From assembly GCF_042466415.1 (NCBI RefSeq), contig NZ_JAXHCH010000002.1:1-64000 (forward strand): 64,000 bases of DNA, in the 5' to 3' direction. This document shows positions 1 to 8,254 of the stretch, one piece after another. The notes under the pieces are model-generated. The model saw nothing but the letters and a program-made list of their open reading frames with translations. It was not told where the DNA came from and made no database searches. A program made the translations under genes and the position numbers. This DNA comes from Albirhodobacter sp042466415 (GTDB lineage: Bacteria; Pseudomonadota; Alphaproteobacteria; Rhodobacterales; Rhodobacteraceae). Within the stretch, counting starts at the first letter, position 1. The number at the start of each line of letters is the position of its first letter.

Positions 1-132
1 TGCCAAGCCTGCCGCATTGCGCGCGGCCAGCTGGATCGGATGGCCTTTCGCGGCAAACGCACGGGCAGTGGCGCGCGCCATATCGGATCGCGCGCCGAGG
101 ATAAGTACGGGAGATTGAGCAGCTTGGATCAT
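1..132 (-). CDS. Short-chain dehydrogenase/reductase, N-terminal fragment
   Basis: This is the first 44 codons of a gene that runs out of the window. Translation from the ATG at 130-132 gives a beta strand, then GARSDMARATARAF, then HPIQLAARN. That is the first Rossmann beta-alpha-beta unit of the short-chain dehydrogenase/reductase family, with a TGxxxGxG-like turn in the variant form GARSDMA and an Arg suited to NADP selection. The substrate cannot be told because the catalytic Ser-Tyr-Lys lie outside. It is on the same strand as the nucleotide-sugar epimerase upstream, 170 bases away, so a role in sugar metabolism is possible but unproven. Confidence 0.7.
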   Translation of the reverse strand, partial: MIQAAQSPVLILGARSDMARATARAFAAKGHPIQLAARNAAGLA

Positions 133-302
133 AGGATGTGTCCTGTTGGGCGCGCATGTGACAAAGCACCGGCGATGATGAAATGCCTACGCGTCGCGCG
201 GCTACCGCGCCGTTGTGACGTTGAGATTGGGCGAGATTAAGGCCTTGATGTGAAACCGATGCCACGCAACGACACCCAGCCGAGCCAGTTTATGGTGGCC
301 GT

Positions 303-1310
303 TCAGGCGTTGTAATAGGCGCGGTACCATTCCACGAACTTTGCCACGCCTTCCTTGACTTGCGTCTTGGGCGCATACCCCGTCAGGCTCGTGAGCAAAC
401 GCGCATCGGCCCAAGTCGCAGGCACATCCCCCGCCTGCATTGGCATCATGTTCTTTTGCGCACTAAGCCCCGTTGCGGCCTCGATCGCCTCAATAAACGC
501 GAGCAGCTGCACCGGTTCGGAATTGCCGATATTGACCACGCGGAATGGAGCAACAGGCGACAGGCTATCGCCCTCAGGCACCGCGTCTAGCCGCGCAGGC
601 GCCGCGTCGATCAACAGGCGGATCGCGCGCACGAGATCGTCAATATAGGTAAAGTCCCGTTTCATATCGCCGTGATTATACACATCGATCGGATCGCCGT
701 TCAAAATCGCCTTGGTGAATTTGAACAACGCCATATCCGGCCGCCCCCAAGGCCCGTAAACGGTGAAGAACCGGAACATCGTCACCGGCAATTCGTAGAG
801 ATGGGCATAGGAATGCGCCATCGCTTCCGTCGCCTTCTTGGTGGCCGCATAGAACGACATCTGGTGATCCGCGCGCGCTGTCTCAACGTAAGGCATCACG
901 GTATTCGCGCCGTAAGCCGAGGAGGTCGATGCCAAAAGCATATGCGCGGGCGGATAGGCGCGTGCGGCCTCGAGCAACTCGTAAGTGCCGATCATGTTGC
1001 TTTCGAGATAGGAGCGCGGATTGTCGATCGAATACCGAACGCCGGCTTGCGCGGCGAGATGGATGACGACATCGGGGCGCTCCTGTTCGAAAAGCGCCAT
1101 CAGACGGCCCTCATCCTCAACTTTACCGTGGATCGACCGATAGTTTGGATGAGCGGTAAGCTTGTCCTCGCGCGCCTCTTTCAGGCTCACGTCGTAGTAA
1201 TCCGTCATCGCATCGAGGCCGATAACCCGCCATCCCTCCACGAGCAAAACATGCGAAATCGCGGAACCGATGAAGCCTGCGGCTCCGGTGATAAGGGCGG
1301 TTTTGGTCAT
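303..1310 (-). CDS. NAD-dependent epimerase, probable UDP-glucuronate 4-epimerase
   Basis: The 335-residue protein is an extended SDR epimerase. It has the NAD-binding GAAGFIG at residues 9-15, a Ser/Thr patch STSSAYG, and the catalytic YxxxK as YAATK. The early LDAMTDYYDVSLKEAR segment and the overall length match the UDP-glucuronate 4-epimerases (LspL/GAE group), which make UDP-galacturonate for capsule or LPS. The ATG at 1308-1310 is chosen over a longer frame because GGAGAG lies just upstream and the Rossmann motif starts at residue 5. It lies a few kb from capsule export genes, which fits a surface-polysaccharide role. UDP-glucose 4-epimerase is the main alternative. Confidence 0.85.
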   Translation of the reverse strand: MTKTALITGAAGFIGSAISHVLLVEGWRVIGLDAMTDYYDVSLKEAREDKLTAHPNYRSIHGKVEDEGRLMALFEQERPDVVIHLAAQAGVRYSIDNPRSYLESNMIGTYELLEAARAYPPAHMLLASTSSAYGANTVMPYVETARADHQMSFYAATKKATEAMAHSYAHLYELPVTMFRFFTVYGPWGRPDMALFKFTKAILNGDPIDVYNHGDMKRDFTYIDDLVRAIRLLIDAAPARLDAVPEGDSLSPVAPFRVVNIGNSEPVQLLAFIEAIEAATGLSAQKNMMPMQAGDVPATWADARLLTSLTGYAPKTQVKEGVAKFVEWYRAYYNA

Positions 1311-1459
1311 GGGGCTCTCCGTTGCTTGGCTATGGGTAGCGCGGGCGCGCAGTTCGTGCAACTGGCGTGGTGGGGCTTTGCTCTGGCGTGGCGCACGGCT
1401 AGGAGAGCATAATATCGGGCGTGAACGGTTTGCGCTTTGACTATAGGGGCGAGTGGACG

Positions 1460-2110
1460 ATGAATACGGGTCAAGAGGGCGGAGCTCATCAGGCGGACAG
1501 GCAAGCCAAGTTGTTGCCCGTTCTCGCTTTGGCGGACCCCGAGGCGGGGATAGCGCAGCTGTGTGAGGCGTTCGGGTTCAAAGATCTCGGGCAGGGGCGC
1601 GTCGGCTACGGAGACCTCACCGTGCTCGTGAGCGATGGCGCCGAGGGTCTTTCCGGCTTTTTGCCACTCCGGATGGATCATCTGGCGCTGAAAGTTCCTG
1701 ATTTGGGGCCAGTTCTGGCGCAAATGCCAACGAAGTTTTCACGGGTCACTCCCGAGGGCCCGCGCGAGATCGAGGAGTTTTGGGAAACCGGTGTGCGGTA
1801 TGTTTTCTTCGATGCGCCGGAAGACTGGCCGCTCGAATTTTGTACGCTGCGTGGCGGTGGCGGGCGCGCACATGGGCTCGATCACTTTGGCCTTCGCGTG
1901 GCAACGCTGGCGCCGTTTGAGGCAACGCTCGAATCGATGGGCGCGGTCTGCGTGGCGCGTCACCAGCTTGGCGCAGTCAATGTCAGCTTTTTACGTCGCG
2001 CGGGCCAAGTTTTTGAGCTGTTCGACGAGCCCCCGGTGGAGGGCGCACGGACGGTGGCCGACGGCGATCTGCCTTTGCGGGGATGGTGTGGTTTCGTCCC
2101 CGAGGATTGA
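1460..2110 (+). CDS. VOC (glyoxalase/dioxygenase fold) family protein
   Basis: The product has 216 residues with two beta-alpha-beta-beta-beta halves of the vicinal oxygen chelate fold. The first half includes MDHLALKVPDLGPVL and the second GLDHFGLRVATLAPFEATLESMG, each beginning with an Asp-His pair; the second half ends in FELFDEP. The duplicated metal-ligand pattern (His early, Glu late) suggests a metal-dependent lyase or isomerase, but the substrate is unknown. A GTG at 1421 would add 13 residues. The ATG at 1460 is preferred for the purine-rich GGGGCGAG six bases upstream. It is transcribed divergently from the epimerase, so 1311-1459 must carry both promoters. Confidence 0.7.
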   Translation: MNTGQEGGAHQADRQAKLLPVLALADPEAGIAQLCEAFGFKDLGQGRVGYGDLTVLVSDGAEGLSGFLPLRMDHLALKVPDLGPVLAQMPTKFSRVTPEGPREIEEFWETGVRYVFFDAPEDWPLEFCTLRGGGGRAHGLDHFGLRVATLAPFEATLESMGAVCVARHQLGAVNVSFLRRAGQVFELFDEPPVEGARTVADGDLPLRGWCGFVPED

Positions 2111-2336
2111 GGCGAACATTCGATCGCCCCGAAGGGGAGGGTGATGCGCGATGTGAACCAGTAGCGCCTTCGTTCAGGGGGCGCTTACCTATCCGCCGAC
2201 ACGCGCGGCGAGATCCCTCGAATGGATCGGTCTAAAGCGCGGTTCACGAGATGAAAGCAACCCTAAGCGCGGCGCTTGCCGGTAGCGTTCTTTGAGTGAC
2301 GCCCTGAGGCGCAGCACTGATATAACGGGGGTGAAT

Positions 2337-2411
2337 TGGCTGGGATGGTAGGATTCGAACCTACGGTACACTGTACCAAAAACAGTTGCCTTACCACTTG
2401 GCTACATCCCA
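2337..2411 (-). tRNA. tRNA-Gln (anticodon TTG)
   Basis: Read on the minus strand, this folds as a complete 75-base tRNA. The acceptor is TGGGATG paired with CATCCCA, the discriminator is G and the CCA end is encoded. The anticodon stem ACTGT/ACAGT encloses the loop TTTTGGT with anticodon TTG, and the T arm is GTAGG-TTCGAAT-CCTAC. It decodes CAA (and CAG by wobble). With gltX, gatC and gatA in the same window it belongs to the transamidation pathway that alphaproteobacteria use to make Gln-tRNA. Confidence 0.97.
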
Positions 2412-2507
2412 ACTGCCGCGGTGTTTAGCCAAGGCGCTCGCGGGCTGCAAGGGGAAAAATGCAGAAAATTCATTGTGCCGTCATGAAGCCTCGCGTAAGC
2501 GCGGGTT

Positions 2508-3701
2508 ATGGAAAACTTTGACGTAATCATACTTGGTGCTGGAGCCGCTGGGCTCTACGCGGGGATCGAGGCAGGGCGGCGCGGACGGCGTGTTCTGGTC
2601 GTGGATCATGCGCGGGCTCCGGGCGAAAAAATCCGGATTTCGGGCGGCGGGCGTTGCAATTTCACGAATCTCTCGGCTGGGGATCGCAATCTTTGCCAAA
2701 CTCGGTTCGTTTCACAAAATCCGCGATTCGCGCTTTCGGCGCTGACGCGGCATCGGCCGGAGGCCTTCATCGCGCGGCTGGATCGCGCGGGAATCACTTG
2801 GCACGAGAAAACGCTCGGTCAGTTGTTTTGCGATGGCAAGGCAACGCAAATCGTGACGATGTTGACGGATGACTTGCGCGACGCGGGCGGAGTTCTGTGG
2901 CTCGGTTGTGAAATCTACAACATGAGCAAAGACGCGGATGGCTTTACGGTCGAGACCAGTGAAGGCGATGTCCGTGCGGCCTCCGTGATCGTGGCGACGG
3001 GTGGAAAATCCATCCCGAAAATGGGCGCGACCTCGATCGGTTATAAGATCGCTGAACAATTTGGCCTCGCGTTGGAAGAGACGCGGCCGGCGCTCGTCCC
3101 CCTTACTCTCGCGGATCAGGAATTGGCGCGCACGGCGCCCTTGGCGGGGGTCTCGGTTATGGCGCGGGCAGGGGTCGGCAAGACCCGCTTTGACGAGGCG
3201 CTTTTGTTTACCCATCGCGGGCTTTCGGGGCCGTCGATTCTTCAAATCTCCAGCTACTGGCGGGAAGGTGATGCACTTGTTGCCGATCTCGCCCCGCAGA
3301 CCGATATCGCCGGCGCGCTTAAGGATATGCGCGGACAAGCAGGGAAGGTCGCGATCCATAATGCGCTGTCGCGGTTGCTGCCTGAACGTTTGGCGCAATA
3401 TTTGTGCGAGGAGGCACAGGTTGCGGGGCGGCTTGCCGATCTCTCCAACCCTGTCATCGACCAACTCGCGAGCAAGGTCCATGCGTGGGAGATTCGTCCG
3501 GTCGGATCTGAAGGCTATCGCACCGCGGAGGTAACCTTGGGCGGGGTGTCCACGGCAGAGCTGGACGCGAAAACGCTGGAAGCAAAGCGCGTGCCGGGCC
3601 TGTATTTCATCGGGGAGGTCGTCGATGTGACGGGCTGGCTCGGTGGATATAACTTCCAATGGGCGTGGGCTTCGGGTTGGGCGGCGGGGCAAGTCGCCTA
3701 G
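2508..3701 (+). CDS. BaiN/YhiN (HI0933) family FAD-dependent oxidoreductase
   Basis: The 397-residue flavoprotein begins with the FAD-binding dinucleotide fold (IILGAGAAGLYAGIEAGRRG). The family signature ISGGGRCNFTNL follows at about residues 45-56. It ends with the second FAD contact, GLYFIGEVVDVTGWLGGYNFQWAWASG, characteristic of HI0933/YhiN/BaiN proteins. Members are soluble, and some reduce steroid or bile-acid intermediates, but most are of unknown function, so no substrate is assigned. It stands alone between tRNA-Gln and a strong hairpin. Confidence 0.9.
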   Translation: MENFDVIILGAGAAGLYAGIEAGRRGRRVLVVDHARAPGEKIRISGGGRCNFTNLSAGDRNLCQTRFVSQNPRFALSALTRHRPEAFIARLDRAGITWHEKTLGQLFCDGKATQIVTMLTDDLRDAGGVLWLGCEIYNMSKDADGFTVETSEGDVRAASVIVATGGKSIPKMGATSIGYKIAEQFGLALEETRPALVPLTLADQELARTAPLAGVSVMARAGVGKTRFDEALLFTHRGLSGPSILQISSYWREGDALVADLAPQTDIAGALKDMRGQAGKVAIHNALSRLLPERLAQYLCEEAQVAGRLADLSNPVIDQLASKVHAWEIRPVGSEGYRTAEVTLGGVSTAELDAKTLEAKRVPGLYFIGEVVDVTGWLGGYNFQWAWASGWAAGQVA

Positions 3702-3726
3702 GCCCGATCTCAGCCCGATCTGAGAT

Positions 3727-3763
3727 ACGCCCCCCGCGCGAGGATGTCTCGCGCGGGGGGCGT
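3727..3763. terminator. Bidirectional hairpin between convergent genes
   Basis: A perfect 16-base-pair stem (3727-3742 with 3748-3763) encloses a 5-base loop GATGT. It sits between the end of the flavoprotein gene and the end of kdsA, the place for a shared terminator. Neither side has a clear T-tract, so termination may depend on the very stable stem alone or on Rho. Confidence 0.65.
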
Positions 3764-3773
3764 GAAGGTGGGA

Positions 3774-4607
3774 TCAGACTCGGATTGGATCGGCCTTCGC
3801 CAGCGCATCAAACGCCATCAAGGATTTCACCAAAGCGGGCATCTGATCCAGCGGGATCATGTTCGGCCCGTCCGAGGGTGCCGTATCTGGCGCTTCGTGG
3901 GTTTCGATGAAGACGCCCGCGATCCCCAGAGAGACCGCCGCGCGCGCCATCACGGGTGCGAATTCGCGTTGGCCGCCCGAAGCGCCGCCCAACCCACCTG
4001 GCTGCTGCACGGAATGGGTCGCATCCATGATAACCGGATAACCGGTTTTCGCCATGGTCGGCAGGCCGCGCATATCGGCAACAAGCGTGTTGTAGCCAAA
4101 TGATGTCCCGCGCTCGGTCAGCATGATGTTGTGATTGCCGGTGGAAGCAACCTTATCCGCTACATTTGCCATATCCCAAGGCGCGAGGAATTGGCCCTTC
4201 TTGATATTGATCACTTTTCCCGTCTGACCCGCGGCAATCAGAAGATCTGTCTGACGGCACAAAAACGCGGGAATCTGCAAGATATCGACGACTTCGCCCG
4301 CGATGCGGGTCTGTTCGATATCGTGGATGTCGGTAATGACCGGACAGCCGAGGCGATCGCGCACGTCAGCAAGAATTTTCAGGCCGGCATCGATGCCGAC
4401 ACCGCGCTTGCCGTTGAGCGACGTGCGATTGGCTTTATCGAAGCTACCTTTAAAAATGAATTGCGCACCTGCGTCTGCGCAGGCCGTTTTCATGGCCTCC
4501 GCGATCATCATGGCGTGGTCGAAGCTTTCGAGCTGGCACGGGCCGGCGATGACCGCGAGGGGGCGTGCGTTGCTCAGGGTCAAAGCGCCGATCTTGACGT
4601 CTTTCAT
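3774..4607 (-). CDS. kdsA: 3-deoxy-8-phosphooctulonate synthase (Kdo-8-phosphate synthase)
   Basis: KdsA (277 residues) condenses phosphoenolpyruvate with D-arabinose 5-phosphate to Kdo-8-phosphate in the cytoplasm. Visible motifs are VIAGPCQLES (Cys24), FKGSFDKANR, KGQFLAPWDM, DATHSVQQPGG and ETHEAPDTAPSDGPN. Cys24, the His of DATHS, the Glu of ETHE and the Asp of SDGPN match the four metal ligands of class II, metal-dependent enzymes. Class I enzymes such as E. coli KdsA have Asn in place of the Cys. It lies 65 bases after kpsE in the same orientation, so Kdo here may serve the capsule lipid linker as well as LPS. Confidence 0.95.
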   Translation of the reverse strand: MKDVKIGALTLSNARPLAVIAGPCQLESFDHAMMIAEAMKTACADAGAQFIFKGSFDKANRTSLNGKRGVGIDAGLKILADVRDRLGCPVITDIHDIEQTRIAGEVVDILQIPAFLCRQTDLLIAAGQTGKVINIKKGQFLAPWDMANVADKVASTGNHNIMLTERGTSFGYNTLVADMRGLPTMAKTGYPVIMDATHSVQQPGGLGGASGGQREFAPVMARAAVSLGIAGVFIETHEAPDTAPSDGPNMIPLDQMPALVKSLMAFDALAKADPIRV

Positions 4608-4672
4608 GGGGCTTCCTTTTCAAAAACGCCCACCCCAAAAGGGGCAGGCAGAGCGATGCTCTCTATCTTGCC

Positions 4673-6433
4673 TCAGGCCGAAACCTGTTCGCGTAGGATC
4701 GACGCGGTGAGCGATAGCATCAGATAGATACCGGAAAAGATCAGGAACGCCAGCAAGGTATTCTCAAATTTACGCGGGTAGGTCGGCTCGTCCGGCGCGA
4801 CGGGGCTCACCCCCATCGACAGGTAGCGCACCTGCTTGTTGGCCTCGATGCGCGCCGTCTCAAGCTGTTGAGCGGCTTGCGACAACATCAATTGGCGCGT
4901 TTGCAGATCCGCCTCCGCGATGCGCAACTTACCCGTCACGGATGCGAGGGAGGAGTTGCCACCGATGCCTTGCGTTAGGCCCGAGCGAAGCTCTGCGATC
5001 AACGCTTCAAGACGGGAGATATCGCCACGTGTGCCATCGACGCGCGCCTGATTGGGCTGGGCGTTATCCAAAAGCTGCTGCAAGCTCAGTCGCTTGGCTT
5101 GCAGTTGGATTTCAAACGTGCCGATTTGCGTCATGATGGATTGGGTTTCGGTGACAGGGTCGAGAACACCCATCTGTTCTTGCAGTTCCAAAACAGCCTG
5201 TTGCGCGGCCAGAACTTTTGCTTCCGCATCGGAATAGCTCTCACGCGCGCCCTGCATCTGATCCTCGCGCAAGCGTTGGGTGAGTTGGTCTACCTGCTCT
5301 TCCGCGTAGGAGATGAGCGCCTGCGAGAATTCGACGGAGACTTCCGGATCGGCGGCGACAACCTCCATCTTAATGATCCCCTCGGAAGGGTCATATCCGA
5401 TTTTTGTGTTGTCTTTAAATAGCTTATACGCGGCCTCATTCGTGCTTTCGGGCTTGAGGCGCTGCATCGGGTCGATCCAGTCTTGCGAGAAATGCGACTT
5501 GTAGCCGATATCGCGATCAAGCCGCAGCATCGCATCCCGCGATTGCAGATAAGACTGAACGGTGATCGAATCCTGACTTGTCGCCAGCTGCGTTCCCGAG
5601 AATAGGCCGCCCAATCCGCCGGTTCCTGCCGCATCTGCCTGCTGAATAACAAATTCAGTTTTGGTCGCGTAGAGCGGCGTCGCCATCGCGTAGAAATAAT
5701 AACCCGCTACGATTGTCGGGAGGAACACGAAGAACGCCAATCGTGTGAACAAGAGCGCGAGTTTGCGGCGGCGACGGCGTGCGATATCACGCTGGATATT
5801 CATGATCTCATAGGCGCGATGATCATCGGTCGGCGTCACATTCGGCGCGGGCAAGTTCGCGTTTGCCGACATCGTTTGCGGTAATTGCACGCGCGTATCG
5901 GCGCCCGCGCCGTCAATCTTTGCGAGCGCGCGCGTGACGCCATCGCCGCCAGATGCGGCGGGCAGGGCATCAGGCGAGAGCATCGACGCGATCGCGCCCT
6001 TGTCGAACGGGTCAATCCCTGCTCGGCGCAGTTGGCGTACGGCGTCGAAATCGGATGTCGCCTGAATCTGGTGGCGCTGGGCGATCCGCCGCGCCATGCG
6101 CAGCTGGCGCCCCGTCAAACCCTCGGCGCGGATTGCCGCGATTTCGTCTTCCGAGCTGACCTCGTTAGGCGCAATGACCGCCGCCCCCTCGGGCGCAAGT
6201 TGTTTGCCCGCGGATTTGATGCCAAGCGATTCGAACCCGTCCTCGTTGGCCTCAAACAGCTGCGAGCCGTCGCTGCGGCCGGTAAGGGACGCGCCGGGAT
6301 CTTGCGCGCGCGCGGGATCAGGCCGTTGGGGCGCTGGGTCTTGGGCGGCGGGCTTTGCGGCCCCCTCCATCATCCCGATCACAGGATTGGCGCGACGAAT
6401 GCGGTATTTTCTAGCCTTGAGTGTTGTAGTCAT
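4673..6433 (-). CDS. kpsE: Capsule polysaccharide export inner-membrane protein (KpsE/BexC family)
   Basis: The 586-residue protein is a polysaccharide co-polymerase type partner of an ABC capsule exporter. A membrane segment at about 225-247 (LALLFTRLAFFVFLPTIVAG) precedes the periplasmic Wzz-like domain (TKTEFVIQQADA). A long helical region rich in Gln and Ala follows, and a second membrane segment lies near residues 555-577, giving the usual inner-membrane hairpin. The first 220 residues are cytoplasmic, charged and Pro/Ala-rich, making it much longer than E. coli KpsE. The start at 6433 overlaps the 3' end of kpsT by 23 bases, implying coupled translation; longer frames lack support. Confidence 0.88.
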   Translation of the reverse strand: MTTTLKARKYRIRRANPVIGMMEGAAKPAAQDPAPQRPDPARAQDPGASLTGRSDGSQLFEANEDGFESLGIKSAGKQLAPEGAAVIAPNEVSSEDEIAAIRAEGLTGRQLRMARRIAQRHQIQATSDFDAVRQLRRAGIDPFDKGAIASMLSPDALPAASGGDGVTRALAKIDGAGADTRVQLPQTMSANANLPAPNVTPTDDHRAYEIMNIQRDIARRRRRKLALLFTRLAFFVFLPTIVAGYYFYAMATPLYATKTEFVIQQADAAGTGGLGGLFSGTQLATSQDSITVQSYLQSRDAMLRLDRDIGYKSHFSQDWIDPMQRLKPESTNEAAYKLFKDNTKIGYDPSEGIIKMEVVAADPEVSVEFSQALISYAEEQVDQLTQRLREDQMQGARESYSDAEAKVLAAQQAVLELQEQMGVLDPVTETQSIMTQIGTFEIQLQAKRLSLQQLLDNAQPNQARVDGTRGDISRLEALIAELRSGLTQGIGGNSSLASVTGKLRIAEADLQTRQLMLSQAAQQLETARIEANKQVRYLSMGVSPVAPDEPTYPRKFENTLLAFLIFSGIYLMLSLTASILREQVSA

Positions 6434-7070
6434 ACATCCGCTTCGCTTCTTCCAGAGTGTCAAACATATGCAGCCGGCCTGCGTGTAAAACTGCGGCCGT
6501 GCGGCAGAATTTTTCAAGCGTTTGCGCTTGGTGGGAGACGACGATCACCGTGGCCTCCTTCAGCCGGTCTCGTAAAATCGCGCCGGCCTTTCGGTTGAAT
6601 TCTACATCCGTCGTTGAAGGCATGCCCTCATCGATCAAGTAGATATCGAATTCGAGCGCCAGCAGGAGCGCAAAGGTAAACCGTGCCCGCATCCCTTGCG
6701 AATAGGTGCCCACCGGCATGTCAAAATATTCCGCAATTCCGCAAAGCCAGCGGCAAAAGGCTTCAACATAGTCAGGATCGAGTCCGTAGAGCCGCGCAAT
6801 AAAACGCGAGTTTTCGCGGGCGGTGTGTTTATTGACGACGCCGCCCATGAACCCAAGCGGAAAAGAGACGCGGCACCCGCGGTGGATGGTGCCCTCATCG
6901 GGCTTTTCCAGACCCGCCATCATATTGATAAGGGTCGTTTTTCCTGTGCCGTTGGGCGCCAGAATGCCGAGAGAATTGCCAAGCTCAACGCGGAACGAGG
7001 CGCGATCAAGGATCACCTTGCGCTGCTTTCCCGTCCAGAAGGACTTGCTGACATTCTCGAATTCGAGCAT
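6411..7070 (-). CDS. kpsT: Capsule polysaccharide ABC transporter ATP-binding protein
   Basis: KpsT (219 residues) is the ATPase of the ABC exporter that moves capsule glycan across the inner membrane. Motifs are Walker A GILAPNGTGKTT, the signature YSQGMRARF, Walker B FDIYLIDEG and the H-loop VVSHQ. The short length and the FPLGFMGG segment are typical of KpsT/BexA/CtrD. Its permease partner KpsM is not next to it, since upstream lies a divergent SseB gene. It is the first gene of kpsT-kpsE-kdsA, so its promoter should lie in 7071-7330. Confidence 0.92.
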   Translation of the reverse strand: MLEFENVSKSFWTGKQRKVILDRASFRVELGNSLGILAPNGTGKTTLINMMAGLEKPDEGTIHRGCRVSFPLGFMGGVVNKHTARENSRFIARLYGLDPDYVEAFCRWLCGIAEYFDMPVGTYSQGMRARFTFALLLALEFDIYLIDEGMPSTTDVEFNRKAGAILRDRLKEATVIVVSHQAQTLEKFCRTAAVLHAGRLHMFDTLEEAKRMYDYNTQG

Positions 7071-7330
7071 TCGCTCCGGTTCCGATCGCTACAGGTTTCC
7101 CGTGCCATGATGGCAAGAAGGTGACACGGCAAGGGTTAACGCCTTGCTCACTATCGGTTCATTGGGGCGATATTATGTCGGAATGCCTCCTTATGCCATA
7201 TCTGGCGGGCTATTGTTTCCGTCTGGGGCCAGCGTTGTCGGAGGCGTCTGCGATGTGATCTGGGCTTTTCCCTTGCCTCAGGGGGGCGTGCAAACTAGGT
7301 CAGACCTCGCCTATTCACGCAGCGGAGCCT

Positions 7331-8161
7331 ATGATGAGCCTTTCAACACCGCCCTCTTTGACGCTGACACCGTTCGATATCGCGCATGCGGCGATGGAGG
7401 CCGACCCGGAGAATGACGCGCTGCGCCTCGCGCTGTTCAGCCGTCTCGCGGATACCGAACTCTTCATTCTGCTGGAAGCGGAGCCCGTCGGAGAGGCGAT
7501 CATCCCGCAGACCTTCGAGACGGAGGAGGGCGATTTCATTCTCGCTTTCGATCAAGAAGAACGCCTGTCCGCCTTCGCGCAGGGGCCGGTTCCCTATGCC
7601 GCTCTGCCGGGGCGGGTGATTGCGCAATCCTTGATTGGTGAGAACACCGGGCTCGGCATCAATCTGGATGTGGCGCAAAGCGCGATGCTTTTGCCGCCCG
7701 AGGCGCTGGAATGGTTGGCCAATACGCTCACCCATCAGCCCGAACCGGAAGAAGCACGGATTACAGCGTTCCACGCGCCGGCCCTGCCGCCGGCTATTTT
7801 GGCCTCGTTGATGCCGGCCTTCGACGCGAAATTCGAGACATTGCGCGGTCTCGCCACCCACGCCTTGCTCGCAGGGGTGACCTATGAGGGAGGGCGTCGC
7901 GGCCATGTCCTTGCTATTTTGGGGGCGCATGAAAGCTCCGAGGCAGGTCTCGCGAAGGCGATGTCGGAAGCTTTGATGTTTTCGGGCATTGAAGCGGGGG
8001 AGTTGGATGTCATTTTCATCTCGCCCGATGATAGCGGCGCGGATGATCTGCTGGCGAAAGCGTTGGTTTTGGTGATCCCCGAACGGGAGGAGGAGACCGC
8101 ACAGATCGTGGAGCACAAGGCCCCCGGTATGGACCCGACCAAACCCCCGATCTTGCGTTAA
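7331..8161 (+). CDS. SseB N-terminal domain protein
   Basis: This 276-residue soluble protein has the SseB-type N-terminal domain. Its signs are LRLALFSRLADTELFILLE, then GDFILAFDQEERLSAFA and ALPGRVIAQSLIGENTGLGINL. E. coli SseB gives enhanced serine sensitivity when overproduced; the biochemical role is unknown. Here the C-terminal half (about 150-276) is a second alpha/beta domain with an acidic, Glu-rich end. Two adjacent ATGs (7331 and 7334) are possible starts, and GGAG spacing slightly favours the second. It is a single-gene unit between the kpsT promoter region and a hairpin terminator. Confidence 0.75.
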   Translation: MMSLSTPPSLTLTPFDIAHAAMEADPENDALRLALFSRLADTELFILLEAEPVGEAIIPQTFETEEGDFILAFDQEERLSAFAQGPVPYAALPGRVIAQSLIGENTGLGINLDVAQSAMLLPPEALEWLANTLTHQPEPEEARITAFHAPALPPAILASLMPAFDAKFETLRGLATHALLAGVTYEGGRRGHVLAILGAHESSEAGLAKAMSEALMFSGIEAGELDVIFISPDDSGADDLLAKALVLVIPEREEETAQIVEHKAPGMDPTKPPILR

Positions 8162-8170
8162 AACGAATTC

Positions 8171-8196
8171 GGGCGCGCCTTTATGGCGGCGCGCCC
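8171..8196. terminator. Hairpin between SseB gene and ghrA-like gene
   Basis: A perfect 9-base-pair GC stem (GGGCGCGCC, 8171-8179, with 8188-8196) and an 8-base loop lie 9 bases after the SseB stop codon. A modest T/A stretch follows (GTTATTC). The two flanking genes converge on it. Confidence 0.6.
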
Positions 8197-8254
8197 GTTA
8201 TTCAAACCATCACTTTTTCAACTTTTACGTGTTTTCATGGCGCTGGTGGCGGCG

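Noticed and set aside
6434..6517. 28-residue N-terminal extension of KpsE
   Set aside because: It lies inside kpsT. The ATG at 6433 is well placed for coupled translation.
7144..7416. 90-codon frame before the SseB gene
   Set aside because: It overlaps the SseB start out of frame, with no ribosome-binding site and no resemblance to a known protein.
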